The translations under genes and the position numbers were made by a program. This document shows, piece after piece, positions 15,965-25,050 of a stretch of DNA of 64,000 bases. This stretch comes from Sphingomonas abaci (lineage in GTDB: Bacteria; Pseudomonadota; Alphaproteobacteria; Sphingomonadales; Sphingomonadaceae). The stretch is taken from NCBI RefSeq assembly GCF_014199625.1, contig NZ_JACHNY010000010.1:22053-86052 (forward strand), in the 5' to 3' direction. Under the pieces are notes generated by a model. It searched no databases, had not been told where the DNA came from, and was given only the letters and a program-made list of their open reading frames with translations. Positions within the stretch are counted from its first letter, which is position 1. Each line of letters opens with the position of its first letter.

Positions 15965-18900
15965 TCAGGCCAAGTTGTTCACGAAGGTCTGACCGTGGTC
16001 GTCCCCTTCATGCTCCTCATTGTAGTGCTCGGATTTCTCGATCACCTTCTGACCGAAGCGGGCATAGAGGGTCGGCAGCACGAACAGCGTCAGCAGCGTC
16101 GCCGAGATCAAGCCGCCGATGACAACTGTCGCCAAGGGCTTCTGCACCTCCGCACCCGCGCCCTCGCCAAGCGCCATCGGCACGAAGCCGAGGCTGGCGA
16201 CGAGCGCGGTCATGACCACGGGCCGCAGTCGCTGCATTGCGCCGACATGGGCCGCCTCTTCGCGCGATAGCCCCGACCGGATCAGATCCTGGATCGAGCT
16301 GACCATCACGAGGCCGTTGAGGACCGCGATGCCCGACAGGGCGATGAAGCCCACCGCCGCCGAAATCGAAAAGTCCATGCCTCGCAAGAAGAGCAGCAGG
16401 ACACCGCCCACCAGCGCGAAGGGCACGCCGGTGAAGACGATCGCGGCATCGCGGACCGATCCCAATGCGCCATAGAGCAGCAACAGGATCAGGATGAAGC
16501 AGGCCGGAATAACCAGCTTCAGCCGCTCGCTTGCCGATTGCAGGTTTTCGAATTGGCCGCCCCATTCGAGATAGGTACCGGCAGGCAGCCGAACCTGGCT
16601 GGCGATCGCTGCCTGCGCATCCGCAACCACCGATCCGACGTCGCGGCCACGCACGTTGGCTTGCACCACCACGCGCCGTTTGCCATTCTCGCGGCTGATC
16701 TGGTTGGGACCGTCGACCACCTTGATCTCGGCGACGCTGGACAGCGGCACATAGCCGCCGCCTGCGACCGGCACCTGCACCTGCTGGAGCAGGCCGATGT
16801 CGGCGCGCTGCGCCTCAGACAGGCGGATCACCACCGGGAAGCGACGATCGCCCTCGAAGATCTGGCCCGAGGTTCGCCCGCCGATCGTGGCAGTCACGGT
16901 GTCCTGCACGTCTTGCGCCGTAACGCCCAAGCGCGCCATCGCGTCACGATTGACGCGAATGTCGAGCATGGGAAGACCTGTCGTTTGCTCGACTTTCACG
17001 TCCGCGGCACCCTGCGTCTTACGCAGCGTCGCAGCGATTTGCTCGGCCGTCCGGTTCATCTGGTTGAAGTCGTCCCCGAACACCTTCACCGCGATGTCAC
17101 CGCGCACGCCGGCGATCAGCTCGTTGAAGCGCATCTGGATGGGCTGGGTGATCTCGTAGGCATTGCCCGGGATCTTCGCGAGCTTACCCTCGATCCGGCT
17201 GACCAGCTCCTCCTTGGGAAGCTCAGGATCCGGCCAATCCTTGCGCGGCTTCAGGATAACGAACATGTCGGTTGCGTTCGGCGGCATCGGGTCGGCCGCC
17301 AGCTCGGCGGTGCCCGTCTTGGAATAGACGAACTGCACCTCCGGCTGCTTCGACATCATTCGCTCGATCGGCACCTGCATCGCCTGGCTCTGCTGGACCG
17401 ACGTCGCCGGAATACGGAGCGACTGGATTAGCAAATCGCCTTCATCGAGCTGCGGCAGGAACACCGAGCCGAGCGTGGTGAAGGCCAGCGCCGCCACCAC
17501 AAGGCTCGCGACACCCGCCCCGATCGTCACGGTCGGACGCTTCATGGCCCGATCAAGACCAGGTTCGTAGCGCTTCTTCAGCCACGTGATGATGCGGCCG
17601 TCCTTCTCCTCAACCTTCTTCGATAGCCAGATCGCGATCATCGCCGGCACGAAGGTGAGAGAGAGGATGAAGGCGAAGGCGAGCGCGATGATGACGGTGA
17701 GCGCCATCGGCACGAACGTCTTGCCCTCCACGCCTGTCAATGTGAGCAGCGGCACATAGACAAGAATGATGATCGCCTGCCCGTACACCGAGGGACGGAT
17801 CATCTCACGCGCAGCGGCTGCCACGGTTGCGAGCCGTTCCTTGACGCTGAGCAATCGGCCTTCATGATGCTGTTGCTCGGCAAGCCGGCGCAGTGCGTTT
17901 TCGACGATGATGACGGCGCCATCGACGATCAGACCGAAGTCTAGGGCGCCGAGGCTCATCAGATTGGCCGAGACGCCAGCACGCAGCATCCCGAAGCCGG
18001 TCAGCATCATGGTAATCGGGATGACCAGCGCCGCAATCAGCGCCGCACGGAAGTTTCCGAGCAGCAGGAAGAGCACGACGATGACCAGTACCGCGCCTTC
18101 CGACAGGTTCTTGGCAACCGTTTTGATCGTCGAGTTGACCAGTTCGGTGCGGTTGAGCACCGGCTGGATTACGACGTCAGGGGGCAGCGACGCGTTGATC
18201 GTCTTAAGCTTCTCCGCGACCGCGGTCGACACGACGCGGCTGTTCTCGCCGATCCGCATGATCGCGGTGCCGACGACGACTTCCGTGCCATTCTCCGAGG
18301 CCGAACCCATGCGGATCGCCTGACCCGTCTTCACGGTCGCGACTTGTTCGACCGTGATCGGCACGCCGTTACGTGTCGCGATCACGGTCCTGGCCAACTC
18401 GCCGGCATTGCGCACCAGCGCATCCGAGCGGACAGCCAGACCTTCGCCATTGCGATTGACGAAGCCGCCGCCGACGCTGGTGTTGTTGCGCTCCAGCGCA
18501 TTGCCCAGGTCGGTCAGCGTGATGCCGAGCGAGGCCAGCTTCTGCACATCGGGCACGACGAGGAACTGCTTGGCGTAACCGCCAATCGAGTCGACGCCGG
18601 CGAGGCCCGGAGTGTTCTTGAGAAGCGGCGTGACGATCCAGTCCTGCGCAGTGCGCAGGTAGGTCGCCTTGTCCTCTTCGGTCGTCAGTCGCTCGCCCTC
18701 TGGCGTGATATAACTGCCATCGGGCTGTTGGCCCGGTTCACCGGGCTTGTGCTTGTCGTCTGCGCGATGCTCGAGCCGAACGGTGTACATATACACCTCG
18801 CCCAAGCCGGTCGCGATCGGACCCATTTCGGGGTTTACGCCATCGGGCAGGTTCTCCTGCACGCCCTGCAGACGTTCACCCACCTGCTGACGGGCGAAAT

Positions 18901-19210
18901 AGATGTCCGTGGCGTCCGAAAAGACCGCGGTGATCTGCGCGAAGCCGTTGCGGCTCAGCGAGCGCGTATATTCAAGGCCTGGAGTGCCGGCGAGCGCGGT
19001 TTCGATCGGGAACGACACCTGCTTCTCGACCAGCTCGGGCGAGAGCGCGGGTGCGCGGACGTTAATCTGGACCTGATTATTGGTGATGTCCGGCACCGCG
19101 TCGATCGGCAGCCGGTAGAGGGAAAACGCGCCGATGGCGGCGACGATGACGGTGAGCAGCAGGACAAGCCAGCGCTTCTCGACCGCCCATGTGACGATGC
19201 GGGCGATCAT
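15965..19210 (-). CDS. czcA: CzcA-type heavy-metal RND efflux pump
   Basis: A 1081-residue RND transporter, the usual HME-RND length. The metal-RND signature in helix 4 is intact: ALDFGLIVDGAVIIVENALRRL with Asp424, Asp430 and Glu437 in the CzcA D-x5-D-x6-E arrangement. It is the inner-membrane engine of a tripartite Co/Zn/Cd-type pump with CzcB and CzcC. An insertion around residues 148-190 (KHKPGEPGQQPDGSYITPEG) lies in the first periplasmic domain. It is three bases downstream of czcB. Confidence 0.95.
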   Translation of the reverse strand: MIARIVTWAVEKRWLVLLLTVIVAAIGAFSLYRLPIDAVPDITNNQVQINVRAPALSPELVEKQVSFPIETALAGTPGLEYTRSLSRNGFAQITAVFSDATDIYFARQQVGERLQGVQENLPDGVNPEMGPIATGLGEVYMYTVRLEHRADDKHKPGEPGQQPDGSYITPEGERLTTEEDKATYLRTAQDWIVTPLLKNTPGLAGVDSIGGYAKQFLVVPDVQKLASLGITLTDLGNALERNNTSVGGGFVNRNGEGLAVRSDALVRNAGELARTVIATRNGVPITVEQVATVKTGQAIRMGSASENGTEVVVGTAIMRIGENSRVVSTAVAEKLKTINASLPPDVVIQPVLNRTELVNSTIKTVAKNLSEGAVLVIVVLFLLLGNFRAALIAALVIPITMMLTGFGMLRAGVSANLMSLGALDFGLIVDGAVIIVENALRRLAEQQHHEGRLLSVKERLATVAAAAREMIRPSVYGQAIIILVYVPLLTLTGVEGKTFVPMALTVIIALAFAFILSLTFVPAMIAIWLSKKVEEKDGRIITWLKKRYEPGLDRAMKRPTVTIGAGVASLVVAALAFTTLGSVFLPQLDEGDLLIQSLRIPATSVQQSQAMQVPIERMMSKQPEVQFVYSKTGTAELAADPMPPNATDMFVILKPRKDWPDPELPKEELVSRIEGKLAKIPGNAYEITQPIQMRFNELIAGVRGDIAVKVFGDDFNQMNRTAEQIAATLRKTQGAADVKVEQTTGLPMLDIRVNRDAMARLGVTAQDVQDTVTATIGGRTSGQIFEGDRRFPVVIRLSEAQRADIGLLQQVQVPVAGGGYVPLSSVAEIKVVDGPNQISRENGKRRVVVQANVRGRDVGSVVADAQAAIASQVRLPAGTYLEWGGQFENLQSASERLKLVIPACFILILLLLYGALGSVRDAAIVFTGVPFALVGGVLLLFLRGMDFSISAAVGFIALSGIAVLNGLVMVSSIQDLIRSGLSREEAAHVGAMQRLRPVVMTALVASLGFVPMALGEGAGAEVQKPLATVVIGGLISATLLTLFVLPTLYARFGQKVIEKSEHYNEEHEGDDHGQTFVNNLA

Positions 19211-19213
19211 GGC

Positions 19214-20392
19214 TTAATCCTCGTGGCTCGCTTCGCCCTTGCCGATCTCGGCCTTGAGCGTGAAGCTTCCGGTGGTGGCGATCTGTTCGTTGCCGGTCAG
19301 GCCCGAGCGGACGATCACCGTGTCGCCCGATGCATCGCCGAGCTGGACCGGAGTCGCCTTGAAGCCCGTAGGCGTGCGAACGAACACGACCGACTTGCCC
19401 TCGAAGCTCTGGACCGCCGTTGTCGGCACGCGGATTGCGCCGCTACCGCCGCTGCCCGTGAGCTGGACGGCAGCCGTCACCGGCTCGCCGACCCGCCATT
19501 CACCACCGCGATTGTCGAGCGTGGCAAGGGCGGGCACGAGCCGCGTCTGCGGATCGAGTGCTGGCGACACGAAGGTCACGCGCGCGGTCGCCTGACGGCC
19601 CGCCGCCTTGACCAGTACCGTGTTGCCGGGGCGTACCCGGCCCGCATCCTCAGCCTTCAGATTGAGCGCGATCGACACCTGGCTCAGGTTGGCAATGCGA
19701 TAGAGTTCGGCGTCCGCCGCAACCGTCTGTCCCAGCGTCACGGGGCGCGCGATGATCTGTCCCGAGATCGGCGCGGCGATGCCGAGCCGGTTGAGACCAC
19801 CGCCGCCGACACCGGCGGCCGACACCATGCTCCGCGCCTGCGTCAGCGCGATCCGCGCTTCCGTCGCCGCCGTGCGGGCAGCAATCAGATCCTGCTCAGG
19901 AGACACCTTCTGCGCGTACAGCCGTTGCTCGCGTGCGAGGTTCGAATTGGCGAGCTGAAGCCGTGCCCGTGCCGCTTCGACCTCGCCCTTGATTTGCGCC
20001 GCCTCGCGGCTCTCGATTACCGCAATAGTCTGGCCGCGCCCCACGGATTGACCAAGGTTGCGCGTCAGTGCGACCACCCGTCCCGCGATCGCGGCCGAGA
20101 CGACTTGCGTGCCTTGGGGATCGCCCTCGATGATCGCGGGAAGCTCGATCGTTCCGGCTCCGCCGATGATCGGCCGTCCGACCTGGACGCCCGCCGCAGC
20201 GATCTGATCGGCACCCAATAGGACGACGCCCTCATCAGCGTGACCGCCTTCAGCACCGCCCTTTTCCGCACCAGCAGCCGCTTCATTGCCGGCTGCTCCA
20301 TTGGCGGCCGCCTCGTTCCCGGTGTCTTTGCCACCGCAGGCAGCCAACAGCAGGGCGAGTGACGCCGCGCCCGCGAGATAGAAGCTCTTCAT
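19214..20392 (-). CDS. czcB: CzcB-type membrane fusion lipoprotein
   Basis: A 392-residue periplasmic adaptor. It has a lipoprotein signal (SLALLLAAC, Cys19), an acidic Gly/Ala-rich stretch (20-60), the lipoyl/hairpin core (GRVVALTRNLGQSVGRGQTI), a helical hairpin around 130-170, and the beta-barrel ending in IVRSGLTGNEQIATTGSF. It links CzcA to CzcC. The ATG at 20392 overlaps the czcC stop as TGATG, which decides the start over the GTG one codon earlier. Confidence 0.93.
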   Translation of the reverse strand: MKSFYLAGAASLALLLAACGGKDTGNEAAANGAAGNEAAAGAEKGGAEGGHADEGVVLLGADQIAAAGVQVGRPIIGGAGTIELPAIIEGDPQGTQVVSAAIAGRVVALTRNLGQSVGRGQTIAVIESREAAQIKGEVEAARARLQLANSNLAREQRLYAQKVSPEQDLIAARTAATEARIALTQARSMVSAAGVGGGGLNRLGIAAPISGQIIARPVTLGQTVAADAELYRIANLSQVSIALNLKAEDAGRVRPGNTVLVKAAGRQATARVTFVSPALDPQTRLVPALATLDNRGGEWRVGEPVTAAVQLTGSGGSGAIRVPTTAVQSFEGKSVVFVRTPTGFKATPVQLGDASGDTVIVRSGLTGNEQIATTGSFTLKAEIGKGEASHED

Positions 20393-21669
20393 CACTGATT
20401 TCCCCCATTGGGCGCAGGAGCGGTCAGTCGCTCCACTTGCGCGCGGGCATTCTGGTAGTTGGCAAGCGCATCGATCGCGGCGACCCGCGTTTCAGCGAGA
20501 GTGCGTTCCGCATCGAGCAATTCGAGCTGGCCGAACTTGCCCTCGCGATAACCGATCCGCGCGATGCGGGCGGCCTCCTGTGCAGCCGCCAGCGCCGGCC
20601 CAGACGCCGCACGAGCCGTCGTTGCGGCATTGGCCGCTTGCGCCTGCGCGTCCGTGATCGCCTGTTCGATGTCGAGCGCGGTCACGCGACGCTGTGCATC
20701 CGCCTGTGTCCGCTGCGCGGTCGCCTGCGCGATCGCCGCGCGACCATTGTTGAACACCGGGATCGGGATCGACACGGTGAACACCGCCGCCATATCGTTG
20801 GTCGCTTCCAGGCGGCGGATCGCAGGCCCGACATTGAGGTCAGGGACGCGATTGGCGCGCGCGAGCCGCACGCCGGCTTCCGCGATCGAGAAATCCGCGT
20901 TCGCCGCCGCCAGCGCGAGCGTGCCGGTTGTGTTGACCGGTGCCACCGGCCCATAGACGTTCGCCCCCGGCAGGCGATCGAGCAGCGTGTCATCGAGCGC
21001 GCCGTCGATCGGTCGGCCAATCCGACGCGCCAGATTGGCGCGGGCGGCCTCTGCCAAGCGAAGCTGCCGCTCCACATTGGCATCGGCATTGATGCGCGCG
21101 ACATCCGCGCGCTGTTGCTCCAGCGGCGACGCACGTCCCGCCTGCACCCGGACGCTCGCAGCGCGCAGCGCGTCGCTGGCGATCCGGGCCTGATCCCGCG
21201 CCGTCGCCACCCGCCGGTCGGCTGCGACCGCTTCGACATAGAGCTGCGTCACCTGAAGCCGGACATCGGCTGCGATGATCGCGGCCTGGATCTCGGCCCG
21301 GGACAATTGCGCATTGGCGACCGCGACGCGGGCGCCGCGCTTGCCGCCTAGCTCGATCGGGATCGCAAAGCCGACCGTAGATTCCGCGCTGCGGACACCC
21401 CGATACGGCCCCGAGCCGATGACGTTCTCAACCTGGCCCTGGACAACCGGGTTGGGCCGCAATCCGGCGACCGTACGGCCCGCACGGGCCGCGTCAATCG
21501 CGGCTGTCGCCGCTTCGGCAGCAGGGGCCGAACCACCCGCTGCACTGACCGCTTGGTCAAGAGTGTAGATCGGCACGTCCTGCGTAACAGCCGCGGACGG
21601 TCCGACCTGCGCCTGCGCCATAGTGACGCACGACGCTGCGGCCAGCATGGCCGCGAGGATACGATACAT
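20392..21669 (-). CDS. czcC: CzcC-type outer membrane efflux factor
   Basis: A 425-residue TolC-family protein with a cleavable signal peptide (YRILAAMLAAASCVTMAQA). It shows two outer-membrane efflux repeats rich in Ala and Gln, for example GRTVAGLRPNPVVQGQVEN near residues 70-90 and VSIPIPVFNNGRAAIAQA near 270, and ends in ANYQNARAQVERLTAP. The longer upstream reading lacks a signal, so the start at 21669 is chosen. It provides the outer-membrane exit for the CzcCBA pump. Confidence 0.93.
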   Translation of the reverse strand: MYRILAAMLAAASCVTMAQAQVGPSAAVTQDVPIYTLDQAVSAAGGSAPAAEAATAAIDAARAGRTVAGLRPNPVVQGQVENVIGSGPYRGVRSAESTVGFAIPIELGGKRGARVAVANAQLSRAEIQAAIIAADVRLQVTQLYVEAVAADRRVATARDQARIASDALRAASVRVQAGRASPLEQQRADVARINADANVERQLRLAEAARANLARRIGRPIDGALDDTLLDRLPGANVYGPVAPVNTTGTLALAAANADFSIAEAGVRLARANRVPDLNVGPAIRRLEATNDMAAVFTVSIPIPVFNNGRAAIAQATAQRTQADAQRRVTALDIEQAITDAQAQAANAATTARAASGPALAAAQEAARIARIGYREGKFGQLELLDAERTLAETRVAAIDALANYQNARAQVERLTAPAPNGGNQ

Positions 21670-21730
21670 GAAAATAGGACTCCTGACGATGATCGACAGG
21701 GGCGCGCCCAACGCGCGCCCAAATCGGACG

Positions 21731-22096
21731 TCAGGCTTGCGGAGGCCTCAAATGGACCATGCCAGTGCGGCCATCGAGCGACGCAGAGGCGGAGATTGTC
21801 GGCTTGGGCATCGTGAGGACGTGGGTATATTCGATCGTCGTGCGCGCAGGCGCACCAACATCATGCCCGTGACAGTAATTGTGATGGTGCGGGACGTTCT
21901 TGTCCGCATCCGACGGAACCTCGTCGATGTCACCGGCGGTATGAACGGTAAACTCAACGCCCGCGATGCTTCCCCCCGCCAAATCGGCGGCATGAGCCAT
22001 GCCGGAGAAGCTGGTGAGAACCAGCATCAGGCATGTCAGGAGAGGCAAAAAGGCTCGCACGAACCCGCCCTTACCACGGAGAGGTTTCCATGTCAT
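21731..22096 (-). CDS. Small secreted His-rich protein of the czc operon (CzcI-like position)
   Basis: A 121-residue exported protein: signal peptide FVRAFLPLLTCLMLVLTSFSGMAHA, then a short domain with the metal-binding cluster KNVPHHHNYCHGHDVG around residues 75-90. It lies between the CDF gene (ATGA overlap) and czcC, the place where many czc-type operons carry a small regulatory or periplasmic metal-binding protein. The family cannot be named with certainty; the periplasmic metal-binding role is inferred from the His/Cys cluster and the context. Confidence 0.65.
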   Translation of the reverse strand: MTWKPLRGKGGFVRAFLPLLTCLMLVLTSFSGMAHAADLAGGSIAGVEFTVHTAGDIDEVPSDADKNVPHHHNYCHGHDVGAPARTTIEYTHVLTMPKPTISASASLDGRTGMVHLRPPQA

Positions 22097-22743
22097 TGCA
22101 ATAACTCGCGAGCCGGTGCCTTCGCGGCACGCCATGCCGGCCAGGCTTCGCGAAGCACGCGCCATGCCGAGCGCAGGAAAATCGCGGCGATCAATCCGCC
22201 GACAATGATGTCCGGCCAAACCGAGCCGGTCAGGCCGACCAATCCGGCAGCCGCGAGAACCCCGACGTTCGACGCGACATCATTGCGCGAGCACTCGAAC
22301 GTGCTCGACATATTCACATTCTCGCGGCGGAAGCGCCAGAGCAGCGCCAGGCAGATGAGGTTCGCAACCAGCGCGGCGCTGCCAACCCCGAGCATCAAGC
22401 CCGATGCCGGAGGAACGCCGTTCGCAATCTTGTCCGCGATCTCGAAAATGACCGCGACGCCGAAAGCCAAGATGATGCCGCCCTTCGCCAGCGCCGCGCC
22501 CGCTCCCCAGCGCGCCCCCTGATGCAGTGCATAGAGACTGAGCGCATAGACCACCGCGTCGCCGAACATGTCGACCGAATCCGCCATCAAGGCGGAGGAA
22601 CGCGCGACAACGCCGCCGCCAAATTCGACCACGAACATCGCGAGATTGATGAGCATCACGATGATTAGCACGCGGCGCTGCTCGGCCTTGCGACCGAGTT
22701 CCGCGATCGTGTCGCGTTTCGCTGAGCAACAAGCGTCTGCCAT
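22093..22743 (-). CDS. CDF-family cation efflux transporter of the czc operon
   Basis: A 216-residue inner-membrane protein, related to but distinct from the one at 12060. It has an N-terminal DACCSAKRDT with a Cys pair, then MADSVDMFGDAVVYALSL in helix 2 (Asp pair), and FECSRNDVASNVGVLAAAG in helix 5. It is the first gene of a CDF-small protein-czcCBA operon transcribed from a MerR-type promoter shared with the divergent regulator. It probably exports the same divalent metal (Zn/Cd/Co/Pb class). Confidence 0.9.
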   Translation of the reverse strand: MADACCSAKRDTIAELGRKAEQRRVLIIVMLINLAMFVVEFGGGVVARSSALMADSVDMFGDAVVYALSLYALHQGARWGAGAALAKGGIILAFGVAVIFEIADKIANGVPPASGLMLGVGSAALVANLICLALLWRFRRENVNMSSTFECSRNDVASNVGVLAAAGLVGLTGSVWPDIIVGGLIAAIFLRSAWRVLREAWPAWRAAKAPARELLQ

Positions 22744-22771
22744 TATCGAAGCTCGATTCGTGGATCAGACG

Positions 22772-22806
22772 CTCTATATGAACCCTCATCCTACTAGAGG
22801 GTCAAG
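22772..22806 (-). promoter_or_regulatory. MerR-type operator/promoter of the czc operon
   Basis: On the minus strand a TTGACC -35 box (complement of 22801-22806) is followed after 19 bases by CATATA. The long spacer holds the dyad ACCCTC/GAGGGT (22782-22787 and 22797-22802). An over-long spacer carrying a dyad is the hallmark of MerR-activated promoters. It lies between the CDF gene and the divergent CadR-like regulator and should serve both. Confidence 0.75.
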
Positions 22807-22815
22807 AGGTAAGCG

Positions 22816-23205
22816 ATGAAGATTGGTGAGATCGCGCAGCGGACCGGGCTGAAGGTCGAGACGGTTCGATTCTACGAGGCCGAGGGTCTGATCGCGCCCC
22901 CGGAGCGCAGCGGTGGAAACTATCGGCTCTACGGGCAATCGCATCTCGATCGTCTCGCGTTCATCAAACGCTCGCGTGATCTGGGTTTCACCCTCGACCA
23001 GGTGCGCGACCTCCTTCGCTTGGCGGACGATCCTCGCGGTTCCTGCGCAGAGGCCGACGCGATAGCTACGGTTCACATTCAGGAGATTGACCGCAAGCTA
23101 GCGGACCTTGCTGCGCTCCGTGCTGAGATCGCGCAGTGGGGCGGCGCCTGCACTGCCACGATCATCGCTGATTGCCGCGTCATAGACGCCCTCTCGCACG
23201 CTTGA
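22816..23205 (+). CDS. MerR-family regulator, CadR/PbrR-like
   Basis: A 129-residue metal-sensing activator. The N-terminal winged helix is MKIGEIAQRTGLKVETVRFYE, followed by a dimerisation helix and a metal loop. Cys77, Cys112 and Cys120 nearly reproduce the Cys77/112/119 set remembered for CadR/PbrR, with one extra residue between the last two. This predicts Cd/Pb/Zn rather than Cu or Hg sensing. It is divergent from the CDF-czcCBA operon across one MerR-type promoter. Its TGA stop forms the first bases of the next promoter's -35 element. Confidence 0.88.
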   Translation: MKIGEIAQRTGLKVETVRFYEAEGLIAPPERSGGNYRLYGQSHLDRLAFIKRSRDLGFTLDQVRDLLRLADDPRGSCAEADAIATVHIQEIDRKLADLAALRAEIAQWGGACTATIIADCRVIDALSHA

Positions 23206-23229
23206 GGGTACAAGTAGCAAGCCGCGTAT
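23203..23229 (+). promoter_or_regulatory. Predicted ECF-sigma promoter 1 (Csp gene)
   Basis: TGAGGG (23203-23208), exactly 16 bases, CGTAT (23225-23229). One of six copies of this element in the copper region. A 13-base block TTGAGCGGGGGCT follows at 23236-23248 and recurs downstream of promoter 6. Confidence 0.75.
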
Positions 23230-23264
23230 TACTCTTTGAGCGGGGGCTCACGCGGAGATCACCG

Positions 23265-23600
23265 ATGCACGATCATATGAGCGCCGAGATGCAGGCTTGC
23301 ATGGACGCCTGCCATCACTGCCACGTCACCTGCCTGTCGATGACCACCCAGCACTGCCTTCAGGTGGGCGGCGCACATGCCGCGCCCGACCACATCAAGA
23401 TCATGCTCGATTGCGCGCAAATTTGCGCCACCTCACTCGATTTCATGGCGCGCGGGTCCGACCAGCATAAGCTCGTATGCGGCATCTGCGCCCAGATCTG
23501 CCGAGCTTGCGCAGAGACCTGCCGCGGGCTCGACGGCATGGAAGAGTGCGTCGCCGCGTGCGAGCGCTGTGCTGATGCATGCGAGAAGATGGCCGCCTGA
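23265..23600 (+). CDS. Four-helix-bundle copper-binding protein (Csp/DUF326-like)
   Basis: A 111-residue protein packed with Cys along helices: MQACMDACHHCHVTCLSM, LDCAQICATSLDF, CGICAQICRACAETC and CVAACERCADACEKM. This CxxxC/CxxC spacing is that of Csp copper storage proteins, which bind many Cu(I) ions inside a four-helix bundle. No signal peptide is present, so it should be cytosolic (Csp3-like). Start at MHDHMSAE after CGGAG. It is controlled by predicted ECF promoter 1, which fits a copper role. Confidence 0.85.
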   Translation: MHDHMSAEMQACMDACHHCHVTCLSMTTQHCLQVGGAHAAPDHIKIMLDCAQICATSLDFMARGSDQHKLVCGICAQICRACAETCRGLDGMEECVAACERCADACEKMAA

Positions 23601-23636
23601 TCGGTGATGGGCGGGTGGCGATCGGCCGCCCGCTCC

Positions 23637-24566
23637 TCACATCGCCGTTGCGGGGGGCTCGAGCATCCCCAGCCAGGCGACCAGAGCGAGGATCGTGACC
23701 GCACAGCTCGTCTCGATCGCGAGGCTGCGCCACAGAGCACCAAGCGCGGCCCGATGATCGCCCGCGGCAACCGAGCGCTCGAAAACCGGCGTCAGCCGGA
23801 AACGATTGAGGGAGGCCAGCCCCAGCATCGCGCCGAACAGTACCAGCTTGGCGAGGAGGAGCTGGCCGTAAAGGGTGGTCAGAAGTCTCGGTAAATTGCC
23901 GGCACCGACCAGCAGCCAGCCATTGACCAGGCCCGTCACAACGATCGTGCCGACCACGAGCGTGCCGACCAGACCGAAGCCGTGCAACGCCCGGTGGGTC
24001 AGTCTGAGATGCGCGACGTCGACGCGAACTGCCGGTCGCACCACGAGCAGCGTCAACCCGAGCAGTGCGCCGACCCAGGCTCCGGCCGCCAACAGATGCA
24101 GAATATCGGCCAGCAGATGGACCCAGCCCGTCGCGCCCTCATCCATCGCGCCATGGCCTGTCCAGGCGAGCGTCGCGAGCGCAATGCCCGCCGCGAGCGC
24201 CACCATGCCGAGCGGCGCGGTACGTCCTGCCGCGATCAGCGCGGCGATCACGGCCACAATCAGCGCGACCATGCGCGCTTCCCACGCCGTGCCCGTCGCG
24301 GAGCCGGTGATCAGCATTCCGATCGCTTCCCAATCGATCGGCCACGCCGGCGCACCTGCCATCGCCGCTGCGAGGAGGACGAGCGCGATGCCGGAAAACA
24401 GAAGGCCGAGCAGCCCGGTCCCCACCAGCCAGGGGCGCAAGGCGAGTGCGTCTGCGCGCTCCCCGGCCTTGAGCCCGTAGAGGCTGAACGCCGACAGGCC
24501 GAACAGCCCGCTCAACGTCGCATAAAGCGCGAAGCGGACCCCGATCAGCGGCCAGTCGGCGTCCAC
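23637..24566 (-). CDS. copD: CopD-like copper-resistance inner-membrane protein
   Basis: A 309-residue polytopic protein with eight or so helices. The CopD domain is visible in the C-terminal half: LHLLAAGAWVGALLGLTLLVV, then RLTHRALHGFGLVGTLVVGTIVVTGLVNGWL and a YGQLLLAKLVLFGAMLGLASLNRFRL block. CopD is thought to move copper across the inner membrane together with periplasmic CopC. It starts one base after the copC stop, so the two are an operon. Confidence 0.9.
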   Translation of the reverse strand: MDADWPLIGVRFALYATLSGLFGLSAFSLYGLKAGERADALALRPWLVGTGLLGLLFSGIALVLLAAAMAGAPAWPIDWEAIGMLITGSATGTAWEARMVALIVAVIAALIAAGRTAPLGMVALAAGIALATLAWTGHGAMDEGATGWVHLLADILHLLAAGAWVGALLGLTLLVVRPAVRVDVAHLRLTHRALHGFGLVGTLVVGTIVVTGLVNGWLLVGAGNLPRLLTTLYGQLLLAKLVLFGAMLGLASLNRFRLTPVFERSVAAGDHRAALGALWRSLAIETSCAVTILALVAWLGMLEPPATAM

Positions 24567-24567
24567 C

Positions 24568-24939
24568 TCACTTCACCGCGAAGGCGAAGTTGCCGGACAC
24601 CCGATGCGTGTCGGCCGAGACGACGTGCCATGCGACGCTGTAGCGGCCCGCACCGAGCGGCGACTTGGGCACCACGACCAGCGTTCGACCGTCGGGTGCA
24701 ACCTGGGTGGTGGCTGCAACCTTCATCGGCGGGTGCGTGGCGCCGCCATGGCCCGTCATCATCAGGTCCGCGCCAGAGAATTTCGGCATCAGCTTCTCGC
24801 TGAACTGCAAAGCGACACGCGCGGGCTTGGCAACGGTCGCGTTGGGCGCGGGTGAGGCCACAACGAGCTTCGGGTGAGCCTGCGCCGCACTGGCGAGGCT
24901 CAGGAGAGCGAGGGCGGCAGGAAGGGCGAGACTACGCAT
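24568..24939 (-). CDS. copC: CopC-like periplasmic copper-binding protein
   Basis: A 123-residue secreted protein: signal RSLALPAALALLSLASAAQA, then the mature N-terminus HPKLVVASPAPNATVAKP with the conserved His1 after cleavage, a QFSEKL motif, and GRYSVAWHVVSADTHRVSGNFAF at the C-terminus (Asp and His of the Cu(II) site). It is a short all-beta CopC. It is operonic with copD and preceded on the minus strand by predicted ECF promoter 2. Confidence 0.9.
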   Translation of the reverse strand: MRSLALPAALALLSLASAAQAHPKLVVASPAPNATVAKPARVALQFSEKLMPKFSGADLMMTGHGGATHPPMKVAATTQVAPDGRTLVVVPKSPLGAGRYSVAWHVVSADTHRVSGNFAFAVK

Positions 24940-24969
24940 GAGGTACTCCGACGAGGTTCGTGCACCCTT

Positions 24970-24996
24970 CTACGCGGCGCGCTGCCCGACCCCTCA
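24970..24996 (-). promoter_or_regulatory. Predicted ECF-sigma promoter 2 (copCD)
   Basis: On the minus strand TGAGGG (complement of 24991-24996), 16 bases, CGTAG (complement of 24970-24974), about 30 bases before the copC ATG. It lies back to back with promoter 3; only eight bases separate them. Confidence 0.72.
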
Positions 24997-25004
24997 CCAG
25001 CTGT

Positions 25005-25031
25005 TGAGGGATGATGGGCAGCGATGCGTAT
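25005..25031 (+). promoter_or_regulatory. Predicted ECF-sigma promoter 3 (sigma operon autoregulation)
   Basis: TGAGGG (25005-25010), 16 bases, CGTAT (25027-25031), 19 bases before the first gene of the CnrYXH-like operon. It implies positive autoregulation by the ECF sigma factor. Confidence 0.72.
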
Positions 25032-25050
25032 CCGGTGATAGAGGGGCGGA

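Noticed and set aside
18344..20221. Long plus-strand open frame opposite czcA/czcB (about 625 codons)
   Set aside because: It is a shadow of the two czc genes: rich in Arg/His/Asp, no domain, no ribosome site, and fully antisense to unmistakable genes.
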